A stretch of 64,000 nt of DNA from Eubacteriaceae bacterium (GTDB taxonomy: Bacteria > Bacillota > Clostridia > Peptostreptococcales > Anaerovoracaceae). Location: the NCBI GenBank assembly GCA_902362435.1, contig CABIWW010000003.1:143771-207770 (forward strand), written 5' to 3'. A program made the position numbers and the translations under genes. Shown here in pieces: positions 1-8,645 of this stretch (position 1 is the first letter of the stretch; every line of letters begins with the position of its first letter). The notes under the pieces were generated by a model that saw only the letters and a program-made list of their open reading frames with translations, had not been told where the DNA came from and ran no database searches.

Positions 1-448
1 CGATCAGCGCTATCCTTTTCACATCAGGATATTCTCTGCGCAGGAACTCCAGCATGTCCTGAGCGCAGTATTCAGGACCTTCTGTGCGGCAGTGCACATT
101 TCCCCTGCACAGACCCAGATATCCCATGACCGCATTCATCACTGCTATGAACAGGCCTCTGCCATGTGCATCGTTCACTATGTCCATATCAAGCACTTCA
201 GAAAGCGTGCCTTCAAATGCTGTCGGCGCATCTGTGAATGCCTGACCGAATGAGTCGCGGAACTGCGCCTGTATCATCACATCATCGCCTGTTATTATCG
301 GAAAATCCTGACGCTTAGTCTTGCCTATAGCCTCTTCCGGTGTCAGCGAACGGCATGTGATCTGTACTGGTTCATCCCCTATGTCGTGTTCATCCAGAAC
401 AGCAATGAATCTTCTTCTCAGTTCTTCAAAAAATTTTTCTGCTGTCAT
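1..448 (-). CDS. DUF4213/DUF364-type protein, partial
   Basis: Open on the minus strand from an ATG at 448 to the window edge, about 149 codons, with an AGGAG about 12 bases upstream of the start. The N-terminal half contains FGQAFTDAP, then NDAHGRG and NAVMGYLGL, followed by CRGNVHC and a Cys in EYCAQ. This layout resembles the DUF4213 N-terminal region of the DUF364 family, annotated as putative heavy-metal chelation proteins that often sit beside iron or siderophore ABC transporters. A FecBDE-type transporter lies about 2 kb away on the same strand, which fits. The C-terminal domain lies outside the window. Family assignment is by remembered similarity only; the substrate is unknown. Confidence 0.6.
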   Translation of the reverse strand, partial: MTAEKFFEELRRRFIAVLDEHDIGDEPVQITCRSLTPEEAIGKTKRQDFPIITGDDVMIQAQFRDSFGQAFTDAPTAFEGTLSEVLDMDIVNDAHGRGLFIAVMNAVMGYLGLCRGNVHCRTEGPEYCAQDMLEFLRREYPDVKRIALI

Positions 449-480
449 CTTGTTTCACATCTCCTATACTTATTTCAGGC

Positions 481-2139
481 TTATGCTGCCTTTCTTCTCT
501 TAACAGCGACTCCTGCTGCTGTTCCGCTTACTGCGAGCAGCGCCAGGATAGCAGCCAGCGGCGTCATGTCGCCTGTTGCTGCGGTTTTATCATTCTTTCC
601 TGCAGCAGCTCCCTGATCTGTCTTGCCGTCAGTCTTGCTGTCATCAGTCTTTACAATGACATTCCTGCCTGCTTCATTGATCCTTGCAGTCATATCGTCG
701 ACATCAGTCTGCGCGTAGTATGTAGTATCCTTAGCTACGAGCTCTCCGAGAGTGATCATTTTCTGAAGCTTCCTGTAGTTTTCTTCAGTGTATTTGCTCT
801 TGTCTGCTTTCTTAGCCTTTTCGATAACAGCTTTCAGCTCTGTTGAATCGATATCCTTGCTTCCGCTGTTCAGATATGATGACACATGGAATTCCAGAAC
901 ATCTCCGGGCTGTGAGTTTTTAGCTGTGATAGTGAGCACGTCGCCATCAACTGTAAGCGTATAATCATCTTTGAGAGCTCCCATGTCCCACCATCCGGGT
1001 ACCATCGACGAGAACTTTTCTGCATTGAGTGCCATGTAGTTATGGTAGTGAGCTACAACGTGTGCTCCGTGATTGTTGAGCACAGCCGCAGGCTGCCCGT
1101 TCTTGAGCAGGATCAGATGCACCATTCCTCTTGTAGTGCTCTTTGGAGTGATGATCCTGGTAGTTACTGATGCAGGTGTGTTTTCATCTGCGATCACCTG
1201 ATCTACGATCTTAGTCTCAACACCTGTAGGAAGTGTGAGAGCCATATCGGATTTAGCAAGCTTGCTGCCGTCTTCCGTAGTCAGATTTTCCCATACGCCT
1301 TCTGATGTTATCTTACCGTTGAACGGTGCCACCCATCCGCTCAGTTCGAATCTGAGGGCCTTGCCTCCTTCAGCCAGTTCGACATTCTTGATGCTGCCCA
1401 TTCTTCCGCCCAGCTTCTGCGATGCGAGTTTTACAGTATTCATCATTTCTGCCGTAAGTGCCTCTTTATCAACTATTTTCATAGCTTCAGGGAATCTTAA
1501 CGTAACGTATGCAGTCTGTGTATCTGTCTGAGATTCTCCCATCGCTAATTCAGGGATAGGTACACCGTCATGATCTGTATATGCGTCAAAGTCTGCCACT
1601 TCAACGACATCCTTTACCTTTACAGTATAAGTCTTCGTAGTGCTTACCCAGTCGCAAAGTGAAGCTGTGACAGTTATCTTGGCTTCGCCTGTTGCTGCTG
1701 CAGTCAGAGTTATCTTGCCGTCTGTCTTGCTTCCTACAGCAGTTCCGACTTCAGCTGCAGCTTCAGGAGCTCCTGCCTTTACTACAGATTCATCAGTTGA
1801 CCTTACAGTCACTGCTGCTGTTCGAGTTGCTGTATCCATTCCAAAACACGAACATCCCTGACCTTCTGTAAAGCAGCCCTGACCGCCACAAGAATCCGGA
1901 CAGCCCGGCATCTGGCATCCCTGATACTGCACATGCACATACGGTGATACCGTTATCTCTGCAGAACCGCCCTTCACCATCGTGATAGTTCCGTTGCTGT
2001 CATCAGCTTTCACAGCTATAGTGCCGTGATTATACTGTGAACTAGTCTCTGTTTCATTGGCAAATGCGAGCGTTCCCGCAAGTCCGAAGACCATCACTGC
2101 GCTGAGCATCCATGCCAGCATTCTCTTTGGAAATTTCAT
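481..2139 (-). CDS. Secreted Ig-like surface protein with Cys-rich loop and His cluster
   Basis: A 552-residue exported protein of unknown function. It has a signal peptide (about residues 1-28, ending LAFA-N) and a Big_2-like Ig domain (about 40-170). This domain is interrupted by a Cys-rich loop, GCQMPGCPDSCGG followed by CFTEGQGCSC. The middle is all-beta; near residue 370 is a histidine cluster, HGAHVVAHYH. The C-terminus carries AATGD, a hydrophobic segment and a KRRK tail, like a cell-wall or membrane anchor. The start is supported by AGGAG upstream. The leader holds a 6-bp hairpin with a GAAA loop (2175-2190). The Cys loop is shared with the protein at 8646-9890. Metal or cofactor binding is inferred from Cys and His content and the adjacent uptake transporter. 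Confidence 0.7.
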   Translation of the reverse strand: MKFPKRMLAWMLSAVMVFGLAGTLAFANETETSSQYNHGTIAVKADDSNGTITMVKGGSAEITVSPYVHVQYQGCQMPGCPDSCGGQGCFTEGQGCSCFGMDTATRTAAVTVRSTDESVVKAGAPEAAAEVGTAVGSKTDGKITLTAAATGEAKITVTASLCDWVSTTKTYTVKVKDVVEVADFDAYTDHDGVPIPELAMGESQTDTQTAYVTLRFPEAMKIVDKEALTAEMMNTVKLASQKLGGRMGSIKNVELAEGGKALRFELSGWVAPFNGKITSEGVWENLTTEDGSKLAKSDMALTLPTGVETKIVDQVIADENTPASVTTRIITPKSTTRGMVHLILLKNGQPAAVLNNHGAHVVAHYHNYMALNAEKFSSMVPGWWDMGALKDDYTLTVDGDVLTITAKNSQPGDVLEFHVSSYLNSGSKDIDSTELKAVIEKAKKADKSKYTEENYRKLQKMITLGELVAKDTTYYAQTDVDDMTARINEAGRNVIVKTDDSKTDGKTDQGAAAGKNDKTAATGDMTPLAAILALLAVSGTAAGVAVKRRKAA

Positions 2140-2301
2140 TTAACCTCTCCTTTCATCTCCATCGATCGTTTCTATGGTGCTTTCGCACCACTGAATGAAT
2201 TAATTGGTTGATTTATCATTTAAAACCCCTCGGGATCTCAAATCGTATTTATCGGCATTCCTGATCTGCCTGCCGATGCGCATCTGTGCAGCGCGAGGCG
2301 G

Positions 2302-3093
2302 TCAGTCTATATCTGCCGTTATATGCCTTATCTGTCTGCCGCTCCTGCCTGTATGCACATGTATCGACGCATCGACATCGTACATACGCCGCAGCAGATC
2401 CTCAGTCATCACTTCGTCGGCGGTGCCGTATGACCACGTGTCTCTGTCCTCCAGTGCCAGCACCGAAGCGTCCGCAATGAATGCGTGGTCGGGATAATGG
2501 GTCGTGAATGCGACACCTATCCCTTCCTTCGTCAGATTCCTTATCACGCCGAGCAGGCGCATCTGATTGCCGAAATCCAGGCTCGCCGCAGGCTCGTCCA
2601 TCAGTATGTATTCGGTCTGCTGAGCCAGTGCCCTGGCTATCAGCACCAGCTGACGCTCGCCTCCACTTATCTCCGTATAGACATCGTCCCTGAGATGCGA
2701 GATCCCCATCCTTTCCAGCATTTCCAGAGCTATCAGCTCGTCCTTCCTGCCCGGTGAGGAGAATCTTGATATATGCGTCCCCCTGCCCATCAGCACGACG
2801 TCATATACCGAATATGCAAACGGCGGGGTGTGGTACTGAGGAACGTACGCTATGTGCTTCGCCAGCTGTTCTCTCGGGATCTGCCTTATGTCTCTGCCGT
2901 CCACGAGCAGTTCTCCCTCCAGCAGCGGCAGGAACCCCAGTATCGTCCTGTACATCGTCGTCTTGCCGACACCGTTCGCGCCGAGTATGCAAAGCAGCTC
3001 TCCCTTGTCCAGAGAAAACGACACGTTCTCGAGCACTGTCTTTCGTTTGTTTTTTCCTGTATAGCCGAATACGGCTTTATTTATTTCCAGCAT
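2302..3093 (-). CDS. FecE-type iron/siderophore/cobalamin ABC transporter ATPase
   Basis: A 263-residue ABC ATPase of the FecE/BtuD class that powers import through the adjacent FecD-type permease. Walker A is GANGVGKTT (38-46), the signature is ISGGERQ, and Walker B ends in ILMDEP, followed by a D-loop and a switch His in TTHYPDH. Length is typical for the family. The start lies one base after the stop of the binding-protein gene, so the order of translation is permease, binding protein, ATPase. It is the last gene of the operon; a 7-bp stem (2251-2257 with 2271-2277) follows the stop, but without a clear T-run. The transported substrate cannot be read from the sequence. Confidence 0.9.
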   Translation of the reverse strand: MLEINKAVFGYTGKNKRKTVLENVSFSLDKGELLCILGANGVGKTTMYRTILGFLPLLEGELLVDGRDIRQIPREQLAKHIAYVPQYHTPPFAYSVYDVVLMGRGTHISRFSSPGRKDELIALEMLERMGISHLRDDVYTEISGGERQLVLIARALAQQTEYILMDEPAASLDFGNQMRLLGVIRNLTKEGIGVAFTTHYPDHAFIADASVLALEDRDTWSYGTADEVMTEDLLRRMYDVDASIHVHTGRSGRQIRHITADID

Positions 3094-3094
3094 A

Positions 3095-4498
3095 TTATTC
3101 AGGACTCTCCCTGTTCAGTATCTGCTCGGCTTCCTCTCTCGTCAGGCTGTGATCGAAGAATTTCTCGTAAAACTCCATCACTTCCGCATCCATGTCAAGA
3201 TCCCTGAACTCATCCGGATGCAGCGTCCTGGCCATATCCATCACGAGCAGTATCTTCTGTATGCCCATGTCCCAGTAGAACACACCCGACGGAGTCGCAT
3301 AGACCTGATCGTTCTTCACAGCCTTGAGCGACTTGTACGACGCCTTGCTCTTCAATTCTTTTTTCAGCTGCTCGACTGTCTTGCCGTCGTTCATGCCGCC
3401 GTGATCTATGAATATCACATCCGGATCCCATGCCATGAGCTGTTCATAGTCTATCTGTATCCTGTTGCCGGCGTTCAGATCAGCCGACACAGCATTGCCG
3501 CCTGCGCTTTCTATCACTTCTATGATGTCCGAATGCTTACCGTAAGTCGTGAGTATGTCCACGCCGGCATAGTAGACATCCGGTCTGTCTTTTTCCTTTA
3601 TCCCGTCTGTACGCGACTTCACCCACGCCAGCTTTTCATCAAAATATTCACAGTACTCCGAAGCCCGCTTTTTCGCATCCGCGCCGAGCGTCTGTGCGTA
3701 AGACTTCACCTGGTCCGTCACTCCTGCGAGAGTCTCCTCAGTCTCTCCCGGCAGTGCAGCCACTCCTGCTTTTTTGAGCTGAGTCAGCTCGTTTTCCCTG
3801 GGGAACGTGTACACGATGTCGGGTTCATATGTCATCAGCTCCTCGAAATTCACCGAAGTGTGCACATTTTCCAGCGCAGGCACCTCGCTGATGCGTGAAA
3901 ACACCTTTTCAGCCCACGGGAAATCATCAGTCTGCACATCGGCTCTGACCACTATCTTATCCTCCGCTCCGAGCATCGTCAGAAGCTCATACGAAGGCCC
4001 GTAAACAGCCGCAAGCCTCTGAGGATCTTCCGGGAACGGCACACTGTCTATCTCGGCTTCTGTCCCCGAAATCACCGGCACATCTCTTCCCGAAATCGTG
4101 CCTTTCAGCGTTATGCCATCCGGAGCCGACAGCGGACCTATGCTCTCCACCGTGCCTGCCTCCTTTTCACGCAGCACGACAGTCGCACCATCGCATGAAA
4201 CGACCTCCCAGAGATCATCTGCACGTTCGACGACATCCTTTATCGCTTCAGCCACATCCTCCGCATCTGCCCCGGCATAGAGATGCACCGGCTGTTTCTC
4301 ACAGTCTCCGCAGCTGTTGCTCGCCTCGTCTTTATAAACATTTATGCTGTAGTCCAGGACTGTGATCACACCCTCCTGCACAGAATCGCCGCTGGCTGTG
4401 ACCGTATATTCGGCCTTTCCCTGTCCGCAGCCTGCCAGGATCAGCAGCGCCGTCACCATGAGGCCTGCAAACCATATGAAATGTTTCCTGTGTATCAT
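3095..4498 (-). CDS. FecB-type periplasmic-binding lipoprotein with extra N-terminal domain
   Basis: Substrate-binding lipoprotein for the FecD/FecE transporter. The start at 4498 (MIHRKHF) overlaps the permease stop as ATGA and gives a clear lipoprotein signal, LLILAGC. An in-frame ATG 83 codons upstream would run deep into the permease gene and is rejected. Residues about 130-450 form a TroA/FecB-like class III binding fold (RLAAVYGPSYELL, YEPDIVYTF, WDPDVIFIDHGG). At 467 residues it exceeds the usual length by roughly 110-150. The extra N-terminal part holds a CGDC motif and one further Cys. Such an extension is unusual and may be a second ligand- or partner-binding domain. Confidence 0.85.
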   Translation of the reverse strand: MIHRKHFIWFAGLMVTALLILAGCGQGKAEYTVTASGDSVQEGVITVLDYSINVYKDEASNSCGDCEKQPVHLYAGADAEDVAEAIKDVVERADDLWEVVSCDGATVVLREKEAGTVESIGPLSAPDGITLKGTISGRDVPVISGTEAEIDSVPFPEDPQRLAAVYGPSYELLTMLGAEDKIVVRADVQTDDFPWAEKVFSRISEVPALENVHTSVNFEELMTYEPDIVYTFPRENELTQLKKAGVAALPGETEETLAGVTDQVKSYAQTLGADAKKRASEYCEYFDEKLAWVKSRTDGIKEKDRPDVYYAGVDILTTYGKHSDIIEVIESAGGNAVSADLNAGNRIQIDYEQLMAWDPDVIFIDHGGMNDGKTVEQLKKELKSKASYKSLKAVKNDQVYATPSGVFYWDMGIQKILLVMDMARTLHPDEFRDLDMDAEVMEFYEKFFDHSLTREEAEQILNRESPE

Positions 4499-5505
4499 AA
4501 GAATCCTTTCCTTCCCTTTGCCAGCAGTGCTATGAACACCGGAGCGCCTACTATTGCCGTAAGTATACCTATAGGCAGTTCCTGTGGAAAAGCGCAGCGT
4601 GCCACATCGTCGACGAGCAGCAGGAAAGCCGCACCCATCACTGCGCTGCACGGCAGCATCCTCCTGTAGTCGGATCCTGCCATCAGTCTTGCAAAATGCG
4701 GTATTATCAGTCCGACCCATCCGATCATCCCTCCGACTGCCACACATGCGGCAGTCATGAACGTCGCACAGAGGATTATGACTGCCTGATACTTCTTTAC
4801 AGGCACTCCCATCGCCTCCGCTTCATCAGTCCCGAATGAAAGCAGATTGATACGCCACCTCAGCAGCAGCATCACGACCGTGCCCGCTATCACAGGCACC
4901 GCCAGGATCAGCAGATCAGAGGCTGTCACATATGTCAGCCCGCCCATCAGCCAGAATGCGATAGACGGCATCGTGTCGAACGGATCCGCAACATACTTTA
5001 TTATCGAAATGAATGCCTGGAACAGCGAACCTGTGACGATACCGCTCAGCACGAGCAGCAGCCTGTTGTTTTCCATATGACCGCCGACCATCCTGCTTAT
5101 CAGACCGGTTATCAGCACCGCCGCTATACCCGAACAGAACGCCATGCACTGCACTGCCACTGTAGGCATTCCCCAGAGGAGTCCCAGCGCAGCTCCGAAG
5201 CCCGCTCCTGCAGATGCTCCGAGCAGATCAGGCGATACCATGGGATTCCTGAAGATCCCCTGATAGCCCGCTCCCGATACCGACAGTCCGCAGCCGATAA
5301 GTATCGCAGCGGCTATCCTCGGAAGCCTGGACTGGAGCAGCACCGTCTCTCTGCCGGATCCGTCACCGCTGCCCGAAAGCCTGTTTCTGAGTATTTCCAC
5401 GATATCGTGCCACGACAGCGAGTATCTGCCTACCATCACGGATATGACCGTAAGCACCGCCAGCAGTACGATCAGCAGCAGAAGCACGTTTTTCTTTCTT
5501 CCCAT
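4495..5505 (-). CDS. FecCD-family ABC transporter permease
   Basis: A 336-residue integral membrane permease of the BtuC/FecD family, probably ten helices, forming the channel for uptake of an iron-siderophore, heme or corrinoid-like ligand. Family landmarks are the N-terminal helix after GRKKN, the motif SRLPRIAAAILIGCGLSVSG, the GLIIPHFARLM segment, and the PIGILTAIVGAPVF ending. The start at 5505 has AGGAGGAG a few bases upstream. The stop overlaps the binding-protein start (ATGA), so the two are translationally coupled. Only one FecCD permease is seen, so it probably works as a homodimer. Confidence 0.92.
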   Translation of the reverse strand: MGRKKNVLLLLIVLLAVLTVISVMVGRYSLSWHDIVEILRNRLSGSGDGSGRETVLLQSRLPRIAAAILIGCGLSVSGAGYQGIFRNPMVSPDLLGASAGAGFGAALGLLWGMPTVAVQCMAFCSGIAAVLITGLISRMVGGHMENNRLLLVLSGIVTGSLFQAFISIIKYVADPFDTMPSIAFWLMGGLTYVTASDLLILAVPVIAGTVVMLLLRWRINLLSFGTDEAEAMGVPVKKYQAVIILCATFMTAACVAVGGMIGWVGLIIPHFARLMAGSDYRRMLPCSAVMGAAFLLLVDDVARCAFPQELPIGILTAIVGAPVFIALLAKGRKGFL

Positions 5506-5514
5506 ATGCTCCTC

Positions 5515-7758
5515 CTACTGCCTAATGAATGACGGCACTTCCGACTGCGGCAGGAACATGTATCTGTACATATCATCACCTGAAAGCTTGACCGCCGCCA
5601 GGTATCCACCGCCGCTCATGTAGTATCCATCCCTGAGTCCTGCCGCGACCTCTGCTATGTCGTCACTGTCATCTATAACGTATTTATCCCCGAAGTCCTT
5701 CTGTATCATGAACTCGTCCGCACTGTCTGCGCAGTACGCCATGAAATACATCCCGATCGGATAGTCAGGCGCATTGATGCCGATATACGGATCCATGCGC
5801 TGGAGTATTATCGATTCTATCTGCTGCTCTTCCTTCACGTATTCCAGCAGCTCGTTGTCCTCGAGCCACCTGAGCGTGTTCTCGTATCGTGACGTCACGT
5901 AGATGAACGCATTGTTGAGATGATACGAGAAATACAGGCTGTCATCGTCTCCTGACTGCGTGAACATGATCACGGCTTCTGTCTTCTCTTCAGGAAAATA
6001 CCGTTCTTTCACGCTCATCACGCTCATGTCCTGCCAGATCGCCGCCAGCAGCTGCGCCCTGCGGTCTTCTCCGAGCGTCACTTCATACGTATCAGTCATG
6101 GTGTCATCTGTCAGATATACCGTTCCGTTGTCATAAGCCTGCTTTGTCAGCGACTCGGGATTCCCCTCCTCGGCATATGCGAACAGCTCCGCCTGACCTG
6201 CCTTCACTTCATCGAGTTCTTCTATATCCAGCATCTTCTCGAGCTGACCGTATGAAGCTCTGTCGTAGTACCATGTATGCTCAGTGCCGTCGCTATCCAC
6301 ATATGAGAATGTGATATCGTACGGTATGACCGTGTCTTCAGCGTTTTTCGAACCTTTCATAGGCTCTCTGCCGGATTCTTCGAACATCATCTGAAGCTCA
6401 CGCACAGTATCTATAGAATCATCCTCATGCAGGCTCAGCCGGCTCGACACGTAATATCCGTGACCCGTGCTGCTGCCCATCGCCTCTTCATACATGCCTG
6501 ACGGAGCCCCTGCATAATTGACTTTCGCTTCCGTGATGTCCGCGTTCGCATCCTTCAGAAAACGTTCCGTGCCTCCGAAAAATCCTGTCGCAAACACTAT
6601 GCATATCACACCCGTGACTGCCAGCTGTATCAGTGCGCCGGTCAGCTGAGTGCGGACCTTTATACGTCCGAATATGCCCGCTTTTTTCCAGAACAGATGC
6701 ATCGCCGCAAATGCCAGTATACCCAGGATGACCGCCAGCACTGTGCTGTAGTCGAAGATATATGCAAACACCAGTGCGAACATCATGAAGCCGGTCAGCG
6801 CTGCGGTTATTTCTGCAAAGATCCTGCAGCTGCCTGTTATGCCTGCGTTTTCCGCCTTCCATTTCTTAAGGATCCACCATGCCAGCACCACCAGTGCCGC
6901 CAGCACTGCGGCCCACACTGCGGCGATCCACCAGGACACAGCCTCAGGCGTATCAGTGCTCAGCGGCCGCATGAACTGCGCATGAGTTTCCAGCTGCCCT
7001 TTGAAAAACAGCAGCGGATTCAGTATCGAAAAACGTTCCAGCAGAGATTCACCGATCTGCTCGGTCCCTGAATATGCCACTACTCCCCAGGCATTTCCCC
7101 AGTAGAGCTTTTTCATCAGTATGTTGACCCCGCAGCATATGACCGTCGGTATCGACATGCCGCACGCCCAGTAGATCACCATCTCCATCAGATTGCCCGA
7201 CAGCAGGCTCATTATCACGGCCACTGTGCAGCTGACTGCCGCCATCAGGAACAGCCCGATACACAGGAACACCGCATTCCTCACCAGGCACTGATATCCG
7301 CCTACTGCGCTTATATTGAGCGCGACGGAAACTGCCACCGGTATCACTGTCATCAGCGCCAGCATCACGAATGCAGTGGCGAGTCTGTCTATGAAAAGCC
7401 TCGTTCTCGTGATACCCATCGAAAAGAAGATCGTGGTCTCCTTCTTGTCCTGCACGAAACGGAACATCGAGCTTCCGGCAACGAGTCCCATCACTACTGC
7501 CGCCACCATCACAGGAATGAACGCATCGTCATTTATCAGCCTGAACTTGAGCTGATCGTGAGTGACCTCGATATTGTAGATGGAGTCTCCCGGCAGCCCC
7601 GCCGTGAAAAACGGTATCAGTATCAGGAATATCACCGTTCCCGCCAGAAAGATCCATCCGTTCCGGCCAAGCACAAAAGCCGTGTCATGTTTCCATATAT
7701 TCAGTTTTCCGGCCGCCCCGCGGCTTTTATCTGAAGATCTTTTCCCAGTCAGCGTCAC
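5515..7758 (-). CDS. ABC-2-type permease with large extracytoplasmic domain
   Basis: A 747-residue membrane protein. Residues about 30-400 hold roughly eleven hydrophobic segments, including an exporter-like region with a cytoplasmic loop VQDKKETTIFFSMGITRTRLF. From about residue 400 to the end it is hydrophilic and probably outside the cell. The N-terminus overlaps the 3' end of the ATPase gene at 7727-8644 by 32 bases, so these two form one exporter-type ABC system. It sits nine bases before the FecD-type permease gene, inside the same probable operon. Substrate unknown; the large outer domain could contact the neighbouring surface proteins, but that is speculation. Confidence 0.75.
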   Translation of the reverse strand: MTLTGKRSSDKSRGAAGKLNIWKHDTAFVLGRNGWIFLAGTVIFLILIPFFTAGLPGDSIYNIEVTHDQLKFRLINDDAFIPVMVAAVVMGLVAGSSMFRFVQDKKETTIFFSMGITRTRLFIDRLATAFVMLALMTVIPVAVSVALNISAVGGYQCLVRNAVFLCIGLFLMAAVSCTVAVIMSLLSGNLMEMVIYWACGMSIPTVICCGVNILMKKLYWGNAWGVVAYSGTEQIGESLLERFSILNPLLFFKGQLETHAQFMRPLSTDTPEAVSWWIAAVWAAVLAALVVLAWWILKKWKAENAGITGSCRIFAEITAALTGFMMFALVFAYIFDYSTVLAVILGILAFAAMHLFWKKAGIFGRIKVRTQLTGALIQLAVTGVICIVFATGFFGGTERFLKDANADITEAKVNYAGAPSGMYEEAMGSSTGHGYYVSSRLSLHEDDSIDTVRELQMMFEESGREPMKGSKNAEDTVIPYDITFSYVDSDGTEHTWYYDRASYGQLEKMLDIEELDEVKAGQAELFAYAEEGNPESLTKQAYDNGTVYLTDDTMTDTYEVTLGEDRRAQLLAAIWQDMSVMSVKERYFPEEKTEAVIMFTQSGDDDSLYFSYHLNNAFIYVTSRYENTLRWLEDNELLEYVKEEQQIESIILQRMDPYIGINAPDYPIGMYFMAYCADSADEFMIQKDFGDKYVIDDSDDIAEVAAGLRDGYYMSGGGYLAAVKLSGDDMYRYMFLPQSEVPSFIRQ

Positions 7759-8644
7759 GTTCTTTCCTTTCCATGCGGAAAAATTCCTCCAGCTGCACCG
7801 GTCTCACCTGTATATTCTCTGCGCCCGCAGCCTGCAGCTTGCGGCGCGCATGCTCTTCCGAGGCATGGATTATACAGTAGTACCGTGCACTGTCCGTCTT
7901 TTCATCCGAAATATCTATTCTTTCTATCAGCTCTATCTCACCGATATCGATCGAGTCGACATCGCCCGCATAAGTGACTTCGCATGCCTGATAGCTTTTT
8001 CTCATCTGTCCGGTCGAATCATCGAAGGTCAGCCTGCCTTCATGCAGCATCCCTATGTGATCCGCCAGGTCTTCCAGCTCCTTCAGATTGTGAGATGTCA
8101 CAAGGATCGTTGCTCCCCTGTTTTTTACATAAAACCTGAACATGTCTCTGACCTGTATTCTCATGGAATAGTCGAGACCGTCGAACGCCTCATCCAGGAA
8201 AAGGTATGCAGGTCGTGTGGAAAACGCCAGTATCAGGCTCGCCTGTCGCTGCATGCCCTTCGAAAACCTGCTTATTTTCATGGACGGATCCACTCCGAAC
8301 CATTCCACCAGTCCGTTGAAGGTTTCGTCGCTCCAGTCAGGGTAATAGCCCGAGTAGAACTTTCTCATCCTGTTCAGCGATGACTGCAGGAAAAACGACG
8401 CCTCCTCCGTCATGAAAAAACACTGCTGCTTTACAGCCGGATTTTCATAGACAGGCTGTCCGTTTATCAGAGCACGCCCTGAATCAGGCCTGTAGATCCC
8501 GCACATTATTTTGAGGAGCGTGGTCTTGCCGACTCCGTTATAGCCTATAAGACCGTATATCTCTCCTTTTTTCACAGTCAGGCTCACGTCCGAAAGGACC
8601 GTGAAATCACCGAAGCTTTTTGTGATATTTTCTGCCGATATCAT
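7727..8644 (-). CDS. ABC transporter ATPase, CcmA-type
   Basis: A 305-residue ATPase of the exporter (ABC-2) class. Walker A is GYNGVGKTT (34-42), the signature is degenerate (FSKGMQRQ), Walker B is AYLFLDEAFDGLD, and the switch His is in TSHNLKEL. The C-terminal ~90 residues form an extra domain with ID-rich strands. It pairs with the permease at 5515-7758, whose gene overlaps its end. It starts one base after the stop of the surface-protein gene upstream, so regulation is probably shared with the whole locus. Confidence 0.88.
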   Translation of the reverse strand: MISAENITKSFGDFTVLSDVSLTVKKGEIYGLIGYNGVGKTTLLKIMCGIYRPDSGRALINGQPVYENPAVKQQCFFMTEEASFFLQSSLNRMRKFYSGYYPDWSDETFNGLVEWFGVDPSMKISRFSKGMQRQASLILAFSTRPAYLFLDEAFDGLDYSMRIQVRDMFRFYVKNRGATILVTSHNLKELEDLADHIGMLHEGRLTFDDSTGQMRKSYQACEVTYAGDVDSIDIGEIELIERIDISDEKTDSARYYCIIHASEEHARRKLQAAGAENIQVRPVQLEEFFRMERKERDADWEKIFR

Positions 8645-8645
8645 G

